From positions 1,674,001 through 1,738,000 of the forward strand of contig NZ_CP128477.1 of assembly GCF_030369675.1 (NCBI RefSeq): a DNA stretch of 64,000 bases, in the 5' to 3' direction. The notes under the pieces were generated by a model. The model ran no database searches and was not told the DNA's origin. It saw only the letters and a program-made list of their open reading frames with translations. Every line of letters starts with the position of its first letter. Within the stretch, counting starts at the first letter, position 1. This DNA is from Peteryoungia algae (GTDB lineage: Bacteria > Pseudomonadota > Alphaproteobacteria > Rhizobiales > Rhizobiaceae). Below are positions 31,919-42,531 of the stretch, piece by piece. Made by a program: the position numbers and the translations under genes.

Positions 31919-31995
31919 GCACCCGTAGCTCAGCTGGATAGAGTGTTGGATTCCGATTCCAAAGGTCACAGGTTCGAATCCTGTCGGGTGCGCCA
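31919..31995 (+). tRNA. tRNA-Arg (anticodon CCG)
   Basis: The cloverleaf is complete: acceptor GCACCCG/CGGGTGC, D arm starting GCTCAGCTGGATAGAG, anticodon stem TTGGA/TCCAA with loop TTCCGAT (anticodon CCG), T arm CAGGTTCGAATCCTG, discriminator G and an encoded CCA. It reads CGG codons. The 77-base length is normal. No direct copy of its 3' end was noticed nearby, so there is no sign of an integrated element. Confidence 0.95.
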
Positions 31996-32089
31996 TTTTT
32001 CTCCATCAAAATATTGATTTCCTTCGCATCCAGGTGCTGACGGCACTCGGAATTGCCGAGGGCGCTGTCCTCCCTTCCGCTCGCCAAAC

Positions 32090-32117
32090 AAAAAACCCCG
32101 CCTCGAAAGGCGGGGTT
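32090..32117 (-). terminator. Intrinsic terminator of the octapeptide-repeat gene
   Basis: On the minus strand, an 8-bp stem CCCCGCCT/AGGCGGGG with loop TTCG is followed by TTTTTTG. It lies about 50 bases past the stop of the giant repeat gene, as expected for its terminator. Confidence 0.9.
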
Positions 32118-32164
32118 GCTGTTCCTGCACCGGGTATATGCCGCGGGCTGCTGCTGTCCCGGCC

Positions 32165-35100
32165 TTAGAGGGCCTGGTAGGCGGCGACGATGGCTTCGAC
32201 CTGGGCCGCATTCATCGCCTGGATCTGGGCGGTGGTGATCGCCTGGATCTGGTCGCTGGTCAGGTCACCGATGTCGTCGGTCGACAGACCGGCGATGGCG
32301 GCTGTGCTGATGGCGGCGATGTCCTCGATCGAGAACTCGACCAGGTCTTCGCTCCCCAGTGCACTGATCGAAGCAGAGTTCAGCGCCGCGACCTGGGTCG
32401 AGGTCAGGGCCTCGATCTGGTCCGTGGTCATGGCGACCAGCTGGTCGGTCGAGAGAGCGCCAACGGTCCGCGAACCGAGTGCCGCAATCTGATCCGTCGA
32501 GAAGGACACCAGACCGTCGGTCGAGAGGCTTCTCGCCTGCGTCGATGTCAGCGCCGCGATCTGGGCGGTCGAGAAACCGTCGATCTGGTCGGAGGTCAGG
32601 GTCTCAACCTGGGCGGATGTCAGCGCAGCCACTTGGCCCGATGTGAGGCCGGCGAGCTGTTCCGAGGTGAGTTCGGCGAAGTTGTCGGTCGACAGTGCCG
32701 CGATGGTTCTCGTGCTCAGCAAGCCGAGTTCCGTCGAGCTGAAGGTCGCCATGTCTTCGGTTTCAAGACCGGAGATGGCAGCCGTGCTGAGCGCTGCGAG
32801 CTGACCGCTGGAGAGCACCCCGATCTGCTCGGAGGTCAGTGCCGTCACCTGATTGGAGGTCAGGCTTGCAAAGACCCGCGTTCCAAGGGCCGCGACCTGA
32901 TCGGTCGAGAACGATGCGAGGTTGTCGGTCGACATGGCAGCGACCTGGGCACTCGTCAATGCGCTGACCTGCAGCGTGTTGAGACCGTCGATGTCGTCCG
33001 TGGTCAGCACCCCGATCTGCGCCGTGGTAACGGCGGCGATCTGGGCGGTGGTCAGACCAGCGAGCTGGGTCGAGTCGAGTGCGGCGAAGTTCTCGGTCGA
33101 CATGGCAGCCAAAGCCCGGGAATTGAGGGCTGCGACGTCGGTCGGCGCGAATGTCGCGACATCTTCGGTCGAAAGACCCGCAATGCCCGCAGAGCTGATC
33201 GCTCCGAGCTGCGCTGTCGAGAGATAGTCGAACTGGCTGGACGTCAGCGCAGCGATCTTGTCAGAGGTCAGGCTGGCGATACCGGCCGTTGCCAGGCCCG
33301 GCAGCTGATCCGAGGTCAGTGCTGCGAGGCTATCGGTCGACAGAGAAGCAATCTGCGTCGACTTCATGGCGGAGATCTGGGCAGAACTCAGACCGGCGAC
33401 CGTCGTGCTGTTGAGCGTGGCGATCTGTGCCGTCGTCAGTGCTGCGACCTGGGCAGTCGTCAGCCCGGAGAGCTGTGCCGAGTCGAGAGCGGCGAAGTTC
33501 TCGGTGCTGAGGGCAGCCAGCGTTCGGGTCTGGAGAACCGCGAGTTCAGCAGAGTCGAGCGTCGCAAGATCTTCGGTTGCAATGCCAGCCACCGCGGCAG
33601 AGCTCAGCTGCGAGAGCTGGACCGTCGAGAGGGCTGCGAACTGCGCCGTATCGAGCACCCCGACCTGGCTGGCCGTCAGCGATGCGACGGCGCGGCTGGA
33701 AATGGCCGCGACCTGATCGGTGTCGAGCCCGGCAATGGCATCCGTAGACAGGCCGCTGATGGCTGCCGACGAGATCACCGCGATCTCGTCCGTCGAGAAC
33801 GTGGCGATATCGGCGGCGGAAAGGGCGGCGAGGTCAGCAGAGCTGAGGGCCGCGATCTGACCGGAGGTCAGCGCCAGAACCTGATCGGTGCTCAGTGCAT
33901 CGAGCTGTTCGGACGTCAGCGCACCGACAGCGCGGGAGTTGAGCGCCGCCACCTGATCCGTCGAGAGCGAGGCAATGTTGTCAGTCGACAGGGCCAGGAT
34001 CTGCAGGGAGCTGAGGACGCCCGCCTGGGCGGCCGTCAGGCCATCGATCTGGGTTGAGTCGAGCGCGCCGACCTGGGCAGTCGTCAGCGCAGCGACCTGG
34101 GAGGTCGTCAGGCCGGAGAGCTGCAGGCTGTCGAGCGATGCGATGTTCTCGGTCGAGAGGGCTGCGATTGCCCGCGAATTCATCGCCGCGAGGTCCGTCG
34201 ATTCCAGTCCGTCGAGATCCTCCGTCGTGAGACCCGCGACAGCGGCAGTCGAGAGGGCTGCAAGCTGGGCCGTGCTCAGGACGCCGATCTGATCGGACGA
34301 GAGGGCGGCAACCGCGTCAGAACCGAGTGCGGAGACGGCGCGGGTATTGAGCACAGCCACCTGATCGGTCGAAAGCGAAGCCAGCGCGTCGGTGGTCAGA
34401 GCGCGGACCTGCGAGCTGGAGAGCATGGCGACCAGTGCGGTCGTCAGGCCATCTAGCTGGTCGCTGATCAGCGTTGCGACCTGTGCAGTGGTAAGCGACG
34501 TAACCTGGCTGGTCGTCAGACCGGAGAGCTGGGTCGAGTCGAGGGAAGCAAAGTTGTCCGTCGAGAGCGAAGCGAGAGCCCGGGAGTTGAGCGCCGCGAG
34601 GTCCGTCGATGCAAAGGCATCGAGGTCTTCGGTCGTCAGGCCGGCGACTGCGGCACTCGTGAGGGCAGCGAGCTGTGCCGTCGACAGCACACCGATCTGG
34701 TCGGACGAGAGCGCGGCAATCGCATCAGACCCGAGCGCTGCAACGGCGCGCGTGTTGAGGACAGCTACCTGATCTGTGGAGAGCGATGCCAGAGCATCCG
34801 TGGTCAGCGCGCGGACCTGCGCGCTGGAAAGCAGAGCGACGACATCGGTGGCCATGCCATCCAGCTGATCGCTATCGAGCGTGCCGACCTGTGCGGTCGT
34901 CAAGGCCGCAACCTGGCCGGACGTGAGACCGGAGACCTGTGCCGAGTCGAGCAGGGCGATGTTGTCGGTCGACAGGGCTGCGATTGCCCGACTGTTGAGA
35001 ACCGCGATTTCGGCGGAGGTCAGCGTGCCGATGGCGTCGCTGTTGAGACCGCGAACCGCAGCCGAGGTCAGGGATGCCAGCTGGGCGGTCGAAAGTGCGT

Positions 35101-37300
35101 CGAACTGTGCCGAGCTGAGGACGTTCAGCTGCGCAGACTTCAGCGAGGCGATGGCGCGCGTGCTGATCGCACCCAGCTGATCGGTGCTGAGAGAGGCAAC
35201 TGCATCGGTGGTCAGGGCGCCGAGCTGGACTGAGGAGAGCGTGGCGATCTGGGCGGTCGTGAAGCCATCGAGCTGGTCGCTGCTGAGCGTGCCGATGATG
35301 GCCGTGGACAGCGCCGCGATCTGCGCCGATGTCAATCCGACGAGCTGGTCCGAGGTGAACGATGTGAACTTGTCGCTCGAAAGGGCAGCCAGCGAGCGGG
35401 ACTGCAGGGCAGCGAGGTCAGCCGAGTCGAAGGTTGCGAGATCTTCGGTCTCAAGGGCTCGGGCTGCCGTCGAGCTGATGGCGCTCAGCTGGGATGTCGA
35501 CAATGCGCCGATCTGATCGGACGTCATCGCGGCGATCTGGGTGCTGTCGAGAGCCATCATGGCCCGCGTATTGATCGCGGCAATGAGGTCGGTCGACAAT
35601 TCGCCGATCACGGCGGAGGTGATGCCACGGATGGCAGCAGAGCTCAGCGTTGCGAACTCGGCGGTGGTGAAGGTTGCGATATCCTCGGACGACAGGGCAG
35701 CGAGGTCGCTGGACGTCAGGGCCGAGATCTGGGCGGAAGACAGAGCCTCAATCTGATCGCTCGTCATCGCGCTCAGCTGAGCGGTCGTCAAGGCGGCAAC
35801 GGCGCGGCTGCTGAGAGCGGCAACCTGATCGGTCGACAGCGAAACCACATTGTCGGTTCCGAGCGCGACCACCTGGGCAGAGCTCAGAGCCGCAACCTGG
35901 GCCGTGCTCAGGCCGTCGATCTGGTCGCTGTCGAGGACGGCAACCTGAGCGGTGGTCAGGGCAGCGATCTGAACGCTGGAGAGAGCCGTCAGCTGCTCGG
36001 ATGTCAGGACAGCGACGTTGTCGGTCGACAGGGCGGCCAGCGAGCGGGAGTTGAGCGCTGCGAGCTCTGTCGATGAGAATGTGCCGACATCTTCAGCTTC
36101 GAGGCCCTTCACTGCGGCCGAGCTGAGGGCTGCGAGCTGCGAGGTGGTGAGGGCCGCAACCTGGTCGCTGCTGAGTGCGGCGACCTTGTCGGATGTCAGG
36201 ACTGCGATCACACGGCTGCTCAGGCCTGCGACCTGATCGGTGGAAAGCGATGCCAGTGCATCGGTGGTCAGGGCCTTCATCTGGGCGCTGGTCAGGCCGG
36301 CGAGCTGAGCCGTGCTCAGGCCGTCTGCCTGATCCGAGGTCAGCGTGGCGATCTGGGCAGTGCCGAGAGCGCCGATCTTGGCGGCAGTCAGGCCGGCAAG
36401 CTGGGTCGAGTCGAGCGATGCGAAAGCGTCGGTCGAAAGGGCAGCCAGGCTGCGCGATGCGAGAGCGGCCACGCCGTCCGAAGTCAGCGTGTCGATGTCG
36501 TCGGCGCCGAGGCCCTTGACGGCGACGGAGCTGAGGGACGCGAGCTGGCTGGTCGTCAGTACGCTGATCTGGTCGGTTGTCAGCGCTTCGACCTGGGTCG
36601 ACTTCAGGACTGCGACAGAGCGGCTGTTGAGGGCCACGATCTGGTCGGTCGAGAAGGAAGCGAGATTGTCGGTCGAGAGGGCCGGGATCTGGCGCGAAGT
36701 GAGCGCCGAGATCTGCAGCGAGGTCAGACCGTCAATCTGTGCGGAAGTGAGGCTGGCGATGACAGTGGTCGAAAGGGATGCGATCTGCGCGGTGGTCAGG
36801 CCGGAAATCTGATCACTGTTGAGGGCAGCGAAGCTGGCGCTCGACAATCCGGCGAGTGCGCGGGTGCTGAGCACCGACAGTTCGGCGGAGGTCAGCGTTC
36901 CGATGTCTTCGGCCTCGAGGCCGGCGAGCGCCAGGCTTCCGAGCGCCGTGAGCTGGGCGGTGGACAGTGCGTCGAACTGCTCGGAGCTCAGCGCGGTCAC
37001 TTGCGCGGATGTCAGGGCGCCGAGGACGCGGCTGCTGAGCCCGACCATCTTGGCGCTGTCGATGACGGCGAGCTGATCCATCGTCAGACCGCGGACAGCG
37101 ACGCTCGAAAGGGCGCCGAGCTGGCTGGAGCTGAGACCGTCGAAGTCGTCTGTCTGCAGAGCGCCGACCTGGGTCGACGAGAGTGCCGCAACCTGAGAGG
37201 TGCTGAGGGCAGCAACGTCGTCGCTTGTGAAGTTAGCGATCGTCGCAGTGGACAGCGCCTTGATCTGGGTAATGCTCAAAGAAGAGATAATCGAAGTCAT
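32165..37300 (-). CDS. Giant Ser/Thr-rich octapeptide-repeat protein
   Basis: I do not recognise a named family. The 1711 residues are almost wholly octads of the form x-L-[ST]-[ST]-x-[QDEA]-[VIL]-x, for example ALSTDQVA and ALTSAQIA, about 210 copies. About a quarter of residues are Ser or Thr. I found no Cys, Trp or His. There is no Sec signal or membrane segment; the protein starts MTSIISSLSITQIKALST and ends AAQVEAIVAAYQAL. The octads form a 136-residue super-repeat. ATG 37300 is supported by GAAGG 8 bases upstream and by the repeats starting at once. It is divergent from a GT41 glycosyltransferase gene, so O-glycosylation is inferred. An adhesin or surface-layer role is possible but unproven. 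Confidence 0.85.
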   Translation of the reverse strand: MTSIISSLSITQIKALSTATIANFTSDDVAALSTSQVAALSSTQVGALQTDDFDGLSSSQLGALSSVAVRGLTMDQLAVIDSAKMVGLSSRVLGALTSAQVTALSSEQFDALSTAQLTALGSLALAGLEAEDIGTLTSAELSVLSTRALAGLSSASFAALNSDQISGLTTAQIASLSTTVIASLTSAQIDGLTSLQISALTSRQIPALSTDNLASFSTDQIVALNSRSVAVLKSTQVEALTTDQISVLTTSQLASLSSVAVKGLGADDIDTLTSDGVAALASRSLAALSTDAFASLDSTQLAGLTAAKIGALGTAQIATLTSDQADGLSTAQLAGLTSAQMKALTTDALASLSTDQVAGLSSRVIAVLTSDKVAALSSDQVAALTTSQLAALSSAAVKGLEAEDVGTFSSTELAALNSRSLAALSTDNVAVLTSEQLTALSSVQIAALTTAQVAVLDSDQIDGLSTAQVAALSSAQVVALGTDNVVSLSTDQVAALSSRAVAALTTAQLSAMTSDQIEALSSAQISALTSSDLAALSSEDIATFTTAEFATLSSAAIRGITSAVIGELSTDLIAAINTRAMMALDSTQIAAMTSDQIGALSTSQLSAISSTAARALETEDLATFDSADLAALQSRSLAALSSDKFTSFTSDQLVGLTSAQIAALSTAIIGTLSSDQLDGFTTAQIATLSSVQLGALTTDAVASLSTDQLGAISTRAIASLKSAQLNVLSSAQFDALSTAQLASLTSAAVRGLNSDAIGTLTSAEIAVLNSRAIAALSTDNIALLDSAQVSGLTSGQVAALTTAQVGTLDSDQLDGMATDVVALLSSAQVRALTTDALASLSTDQVAVLNTRAVAALGSDAIAALSSDQIGVLSTAQLAALTSAAVAGLTTEDLDAFASTDLAALNSRALASLSTDNFASLDSTQLSGLTTSQVTSLTTAQVATLISDQLDGLTTALVAMLSSSQVRALTTDALASLSTDQVAVLNTRAVSALGSDAVAALSSDQIGVLSTAQLAALSTAAVAGLTTEDLDGLESTDLAAMNSRAIAALSTENIASLDSLQLSGLTTSQVAALTTAQVGALDSTQIDGLTAAQAGVLSSLQILALSTDNIASLSTDQVAALNSRAVGALTSEQLDALSTDQVLALTSGQIAALSSADLAALSAADIATFSTDEIAVISSAAISGLSTDAIAGLDTDQVAAISSRAVASLTASQVGVLDTAQFAALSTVQLSQLSSAAVAGIATEDLATLDSAELAVLQTRTLAALSTENFAALDSAQLSGLTTAQVAALTTAQIATLNSTTVAGLSSAQISAMKSTQIASLSTDSLAALTSDQLPGLATAGIASLTSDKIAALTSSQFDYLSTAQLGAISSAGIAGLSTEDVATFAPTDVAALNSRALAAMSTENFAALDSTQLAGLTTAQIAAVTTAQIGVLTTDDIDGLNTLQVSALTSAQVAAMSTDNLASFSTDQVAALGTRVFASLTSNQVTALTSEQIGVLSSGQLAALSTAAISGLETEDMATFSSTELGLLSTRTIAALSTDNFAELTSEQLAGLTSGQVAALTSAQVETLTSDQIDGFSTAQIAALTSTQARSLSTDGLVSFSTDQIAALGSRTVGALSTDQLVAMTTDQIEALTSTQVAALNSASISALGSEDLVEFSIEDIAAISTAAIAGLSTDDIGDLTSDQIQAITTAQIQAMNAAQVEAIVAAYQAL
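32240..37250. repeat. 24-bp tandem repeat with a 408-bp higher-order period
   Basis: The repeat gene is built of 24-bp units encoding octads. A longer period of 17 units (408 bp) is visible directly: GCGCGGACCT recurs at 34401 and 34809, and the protein motif GLxx[ED]D recurs at residues 127 and 263, 136 apart. About a dozen marker copies occur; a few stretches have extra octads. The copies have diverged, more between units than between super-repeats. Confidence 0.85.
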
Positions 37301-37888
37301 ATGACGCGCGCCTTCAACGTTTGCGGTTGGCCGTTGCATTCCTTGCCACCGATCAGGGGGGAGCGCATGAGGGCGCCGACCGTCACGACCTCGGGAGCAT
37401 CCTGCGCCCTGAGTGGCTGCTATCCGCGCACAGACGATCGTCTGGTAACGTCTGTGCACGGTGTCCTTGCGGACGAAATTTTTGCTGGAACATGGCTCGA
37501 CCGAGCCGGCGTTGGAGAGGGCATCATGCAGCAGAGTTGACCTCTGCTTCCCACACCTTGAAAGGCTCGCATCCGGATCCGGACACGGACCTTGCCTCAC
37601 CGCACCATGAACAAACGGGTGGGGTGAGACGAGTCTTGCCCAGATGATTAGGGCTCACACTCTAATTTTCCATTAACAGACGGCCCTGTAACGCACTGAA
37701 CTATTCTTGGGCGTGAGTTACGTTCGTCCTGCCTTTCCGGAAATTCTATCGCGAAGGCGAAGTGATTTGGCAAGCCTCAAGTTTTAGCCGGACTCGTTCA
37801 CGCAAGCCCAAAGCAAGCTAAGCCGAATAGGTGTTGCTCAGACACCGCTGCGCGGGAACGAAACCTGGCCTCTTGGCCGCCAACAGAT
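37301..37888. other. 588-base divergent intergenic region
   Basis: This gap separates the repeat gene from the GT41 gene and must carry both promoters. It contains a purine/pyrimidine-rich palindromic ATCCGGATCCGGA near 37571 and a lower-GC block at about 37650-37720. I see no gene, no clear -35/-10 pair and no terminator. Confidence 0.4.
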
Positions 37889-39943
37889 GTGATGTCGATG
37901 GTGATACATACAGCATTCGCCCCGGAGCAGAACGCACAGCTTTCAGCAGCAACAGACAAGGCAAGACGCCAGAAGCTCTCCCTGCTCGAAGTTCTGCAAC
38001 TCGCAGAGCAGTGGGGCGCCGCAGGGCAGGCAGCCCTCTCCGCCGAGCTCTACAAGACCTGGACCGCTTTCAACGACCAGAGCCCGCTGCTCCACCTCGC
38101 CTTCTTCAACTATTCTGTCATCCTGAAGCAACTCGGTGACACGCCCGGCGCTATCAACGCCCTCAAGGCGGCCCTGAAGGCCTCTCCATTGATGGGTCAG
38201 GCGCATATCAATCTCGGCCGAACCTATGAGGATTGCGGACTGGGCGCCCAGGCAATCCAGCAGTGGCGCAATTACGTCGACGCGACCGCGGAAATCACCC
38301 CCGACAAATCCGTCCACCGCCTGATGGCACTGCAGCACATCGGACGCGTGATGGAAGGCGCAGGGCTCCTTGAAGAGGCCGAGACCGCGTTGTGGCAGGC
38401 GATTGAACTGAGGCCCGACAAGCCGGAGGCAGGCCAGCACTGGATTTCGGTGCGCCAGCATCAGTGCCGGTGGCCGGTGGTCCAGGGTTCGGAATTCGTC
38501 ACGAAGCGCCAGATGCTCGATTCGATTTCGCCGCTTCCGCTGGCTTGCTATGCAGACGATCCCCTGTTCCAGATGGCAAAGGCCTATCGCTACTACAAGA
38601 TGCTCGCCGGCCGGCCTGAGCCCGCACATCTCAACAAGCCGGAACCGCGCAAGAAAACCGGCACCGACCAGCGTCTGCGCATCGGTTATGTCTCCTCGGA
38701 CCTCCGTGACCACGCAGTCGGCTTCGCGCTCAGCGAAGTGCTGGAGCTGCACGACAAGTCTTCGGTCGAGGTCTATGCCTATTACATCGGCGAGGCCCGC
38801 AGCAACGACGCGACCCAGACCCGCATGAAAGCGGTCATCGATGTCTGGCGCGACGTCACCGCCATGTCCGACTTCGAGGCAGCTCGGCAGATCATGGCCG
38901 ACGAGATCGACGTGCTGATCGACGTCAACGGCTATACCAAGCTGGCCCGCACGAAGATCTTCTCCTACCGCCCGGCCCCTGTCATCGTGAACTTCTGCGG
39001 CTATCCAGGCACCATGGCGAGCCCGGTCCACCAGTACATCATCTCCGACGAGCAGATCATCCCGCCCGGCAACGAGATCTACTACACCGAGAAGGTTCTC
39101 CATATCCCCTGCGATCAGCCGGTCGACCGCAAGCGCGTCATCGGACCGCGCCCGACCCGGGCGGATGTGGGCCTGCCCGAGGATGCCTTCGTCTTCGCCT
39201 GCTTCAACGGCATGCAGAAGATCACCGCAGCCGTCTTCACGCGCTGGATGGCCATTCTGACCGCTACGCCCGGCAGCGTTCTCTGGCTACTCGGGGGATC
39301 GGACACCGTAAACCAGCGCCTGCGCGATCTGGCGACCTCGGCGGGTGTCGATGCCGCACGGCTCTACTTTGCCTCCAAGGTGCCGAACCCGAACCACCTG
39401 GCACGCATCGCGATCGCCGATCTCTTCCTCGACACCTTCCCCTACGGCGCCCATTCAACGGCATCGGATGCGCTGACCATGGGTCTTCCGGTCCTCACCA
39501 TTCCCGGCAAGACCTTTGCGTCCCGCTTCTGCAGCAGCATTGTGAAATCGGCTGGCATTCCCGAACTGATCTGCGCGACACCGGACGACTATGTGAGGAA
39601 GGCGATCACACTGGCGAAGGACAAGGCCGCGCTCGGCCAGATTCGAGCCTCGCTGCAGGCCCAGCGCGACACCTGCGCCTTGCGTGACATCCCTCGCCTC
39701 GTACGCCGCCTGGAAGAACTCTACTGGCAAATGCAGGACGAGCGCGAGCGTGGAGAAACGCCGGTTCCAGATCTTTCCAACATGGATATGTACTACGAGA
39801 TCGGCGCCGAGGTCATGCTGGCGGAAGTCGAGTTCGAAGACGAGGCTGCCTATCGCAAGCGCTACCGGGACCGGATTGCCGACTGGCATGCGTTTCACCC
39901 GGTCCCATCAGACACGCGCCTCTGGCAGTCGCAGGACGCATGA
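37889..39943 (+). CDS. GT41 (SPINDLY/OGT-like) glycosyltransferase with TPRs
   Basis: A 684-residue cytoplasmic protein. Residues about 60-190 are TPR-like helices (PLLHLAFFNYSVILKQLGD, AHINLGRTYEDCGLGAQAIQQW). The catalytic part begins near 262 with LRIGYVSSDLRDHAVGF (His275, matching the conserved OGT His) and includes NGYT, FCGYPGTMASP, FACFNGMQK (Lys444, near the sugar-phosphate) and the signature DLFLDTFPYGAHSTASDALTMGLPV. Such enzymes put a sugar (GlcNAc or fucose in known cases) on Ser/Thr. The start is GTG 37889, ATG 37892 or 37898, with no clear ribosome site. It is first of a cluster with a putative transferase, glf and galE. Confidence 0.9.
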   Translation: MMSMVIHTAFAPEQNAQLSAATDKARRQKLSLLEVLQLAEQWGAAGQAALSAELYKTWTAFNDQSPLLHLAFFNYSVILKQLGDTPGAINALKAALKASPLMGQAHINLGRTYEDCGLGAQAIQQWRNYVDATAEITPDKSVHRLMALQHIGRVMEGAGLLEEAETALWQAIELRPDKPEAGQHWISVRQHQCRWPVVQGSEFVTKRQMLDSISPLPLACYADDPLFQMAKAYRYYKMLAGRPEPAHLNKPEPRKKTGTDQRLRIGYVSSDLRDHAVGFALSEVLELHDKSSVEVYAYYIGEARSNDATQTRMKAVIDVWRDVTAMSDFEAARQIMADEIDVLIDVNGYTKLARTKIFSYRPAPVIVNFCGYPGTMASPVHQYIISDEQIIPPGNEIYYTEKVLHIPCDQPVDRKRVIGPRPTRADVGLPEDAFVFACFNGMQKITAAVFTRWMAILTATPGSVLWLLGGSDTVNQRLRDLATSAGVDAARLYFASKVPNPNHLARIAIADLFLDTFPYGAHSTASDALTMGLPVLTIPGKTFASRFCSSIVKSAGIPELICATPDDYVRKAITLAKDKAALGQIRASLQAQRDTCALRDIPRLVRRLEELYWQMQDERERGETPVPDLSNMDMYYEIGAEVMLAEVEFEDEAAYRKRYRDRIADWHAFHPVPSDTRLWQSQDA

Positions 39944-39987
39944 CCGAAAGCAGACAGACTGACTGACCATTGGGCCGGGAGAGAAGT

Positions 39988-41241
39988 GTGGCGCCTGTAA
40001 TACTCGTGACTTTCGCCGGCCGTGAAGCCCGCATGGAGATCCTGACGCGCTATGTGCGCGCGGCAATGGCCGACGGCCTGATTGACGAATGGCATGTGTG
40101 GGATTTCACCCGCTCGGACTCCGACCATCAATGGGTGACCCGTGAGTTTGGCCCGGCCCGCTACATGGGCCATGCGGTCGGCTATCAGCCCTGCGGGACG
40201 ATATCACGTCGCGCGCCGCTCAGGCTGGAGGCCCTAATCAGCAATGATCTACACCTGGCCATCCTGCCGAAAGACGATCAGGAAACGCTCTACGAAGTGG
40301 TCGTCGGCGGGTGGAACAACCAGCAGTCCGTGATCCGCAAGGTCTCCCGCGAACGACTGAACGATGCCGACAGAAGCGATGCTACAATGACCTGGGCAAG
40401 GCTGACCCCGAGCGTTCTGTCGCCGGGTCGGGCGAACGACATCATCCTGTCGGTCGACGGAACGGGCACGCCGGAATTGACGGTGAACGGCGTCGTGCTC
40501 GGCCGCTGGCCGGAGATTTCCCTGTCTGCCGGCGCCGACGTCATGATCCGCGGCGGCTGGGGTGCGGCTCTGGAACTCTGCCACGTCAACGAGCCCGTGC
40601 GCCGCTATGTCGGCAATCCCGGCGAACAGTTGCCGTATTTCCAGGCCTATCAATACTACGCCGAGCGGCTCGCCGATTTCGCCGACGCGCTCTTCCTCAA
40701 ATGCGACGATGATATCGTCTACATGGACCTGGACGGGCTGGCCGGCTTCATCGATCATCGCCGCAAGAACCCGCGCTACTTCGTGACTTCGGCCAATGTC
40801 GTGAACAACGGCGTGTGCGCCTATTTTCAGCAGGTCTCCGGTGCCCTGCCGGCTTCACTCGGCCATTTCGAGCGCCCCCCCGGGGGCTTCGGCGGCACAC
40901 TCTGGACAGACCCCGACAAGGCGAACAACCTGCACGACTTCTTCCTGGCGACGCCGAAGAAGGAGTTCCCCCTGCCCTCGAAGGTCGTCGACTGGCAGGA
41001 GCGCCAGTCGATCAACTTCATCGCTTGGCTGGGCCGCGACCTGCAGCACATGGCCTTGGCAAGGGGCGACGACGAAAAGATGCTGACGGTTGACCTGCCG
41101 GCTTTCCTCGAACGTCCGACCGCGATCTATTCCGACTTCACCGTGAGCCATCTGAGCTTCGGGCCACAGGAAGAGGGCGTCGACGTCAACCGTTTGATCG
41201 CCGCCTATGATAAGCTGATGCGGGAAAAGCTCGCGCTCTGA
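39988..41241 (+). CDS. Glycosyltransferase-like protein with lectin-like insertion
   Basis: A 417-residue protein of no named family. The start resembles a GT-A fold (VILVTFAGREARMEILTRYV). An inserted domain at about 65-200 carries YEVVVGGWNNQQSVIR, the hallmark of the Methyltransf_FA (farnesoic acid O-methyltransferase-like) beta-sandwich found in lectin-like proteins. Then FLKCDDDIVYMDLDGL gives a DDD metal/nucleotide-sugar motif at 240-242. GTG 39988 is chosen, being preceded by GGGAGAG at 7 bases. It lies 44 bases after the GT41 gene, and glf follows about 115 bases later. Confidence 0.7.
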   Translation: MAPVILVTFAGREARMEILTRYVRAAMADGLIDEWHVWDFTRSDSDHQWVTREFGPARYMGHAVGYQPCGTISRRAPLRLEALISNDLHLAILPKDDQETLYEVVVGGWNNQQSVIRKVSRERLNDADRSDATMTWARLTPSVLSPGRANDIILSVDGTGTPELTVNGVVLGRWPEISLSAGADVMIRGGWGAALELCHVNEPVRRYVGNPGEQLPYFQAYQYYAERLADFADALFLKCDDDIVYMDLDGLAGFIDHRRKNPRYFVTSANVVNNGVCAYFQQVSGALPASLGHFERPPGGFGGTLWTDPDKANNLHDFFLATPKKEFPLPSKVVDWQERQSINFIAWLGRDLQHMALARGDDEKMLTVDLPAFLERPTAIYSDFTVSHLSFGPQEEGVDVNRLIAAYDKLMREKLAL

Positions 41242-41296
41242 CGGCAACATACATCGACCGGCGGGCAGGCCCGCCGGACCAGACAGGAACGGATGA

Positions 41297-42517
<1,221 letters not shown>

Positions 42518-42531
42518 GCAGGAAAACGCGC

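Noticed and set aside
31919..31995. tRNA-Arg as the attachment site of an integrated element
   Set aside because: No integrase is next to it and no repeat of its 3' end was noticed nearby.
32138..34057. A long plus-strand open frame (639 codons) and many shorter plus-strand frames opposite the octapeptide gene
   Set aside because: They are the antisense of a codon-biased 24-bp repeat with few stop codons; the products are low-complexity Arg/Gly or Val/Ala strings with no domain. The minus frame has a ribosome site, terminator and conserved period.
32240..37250. Resemblance of the 24-bp repeat block to a CRISPR array
   Set aside because: The units are contiguous, without unique spacers, and they encode a continuous reading frame; no cas gene is present.
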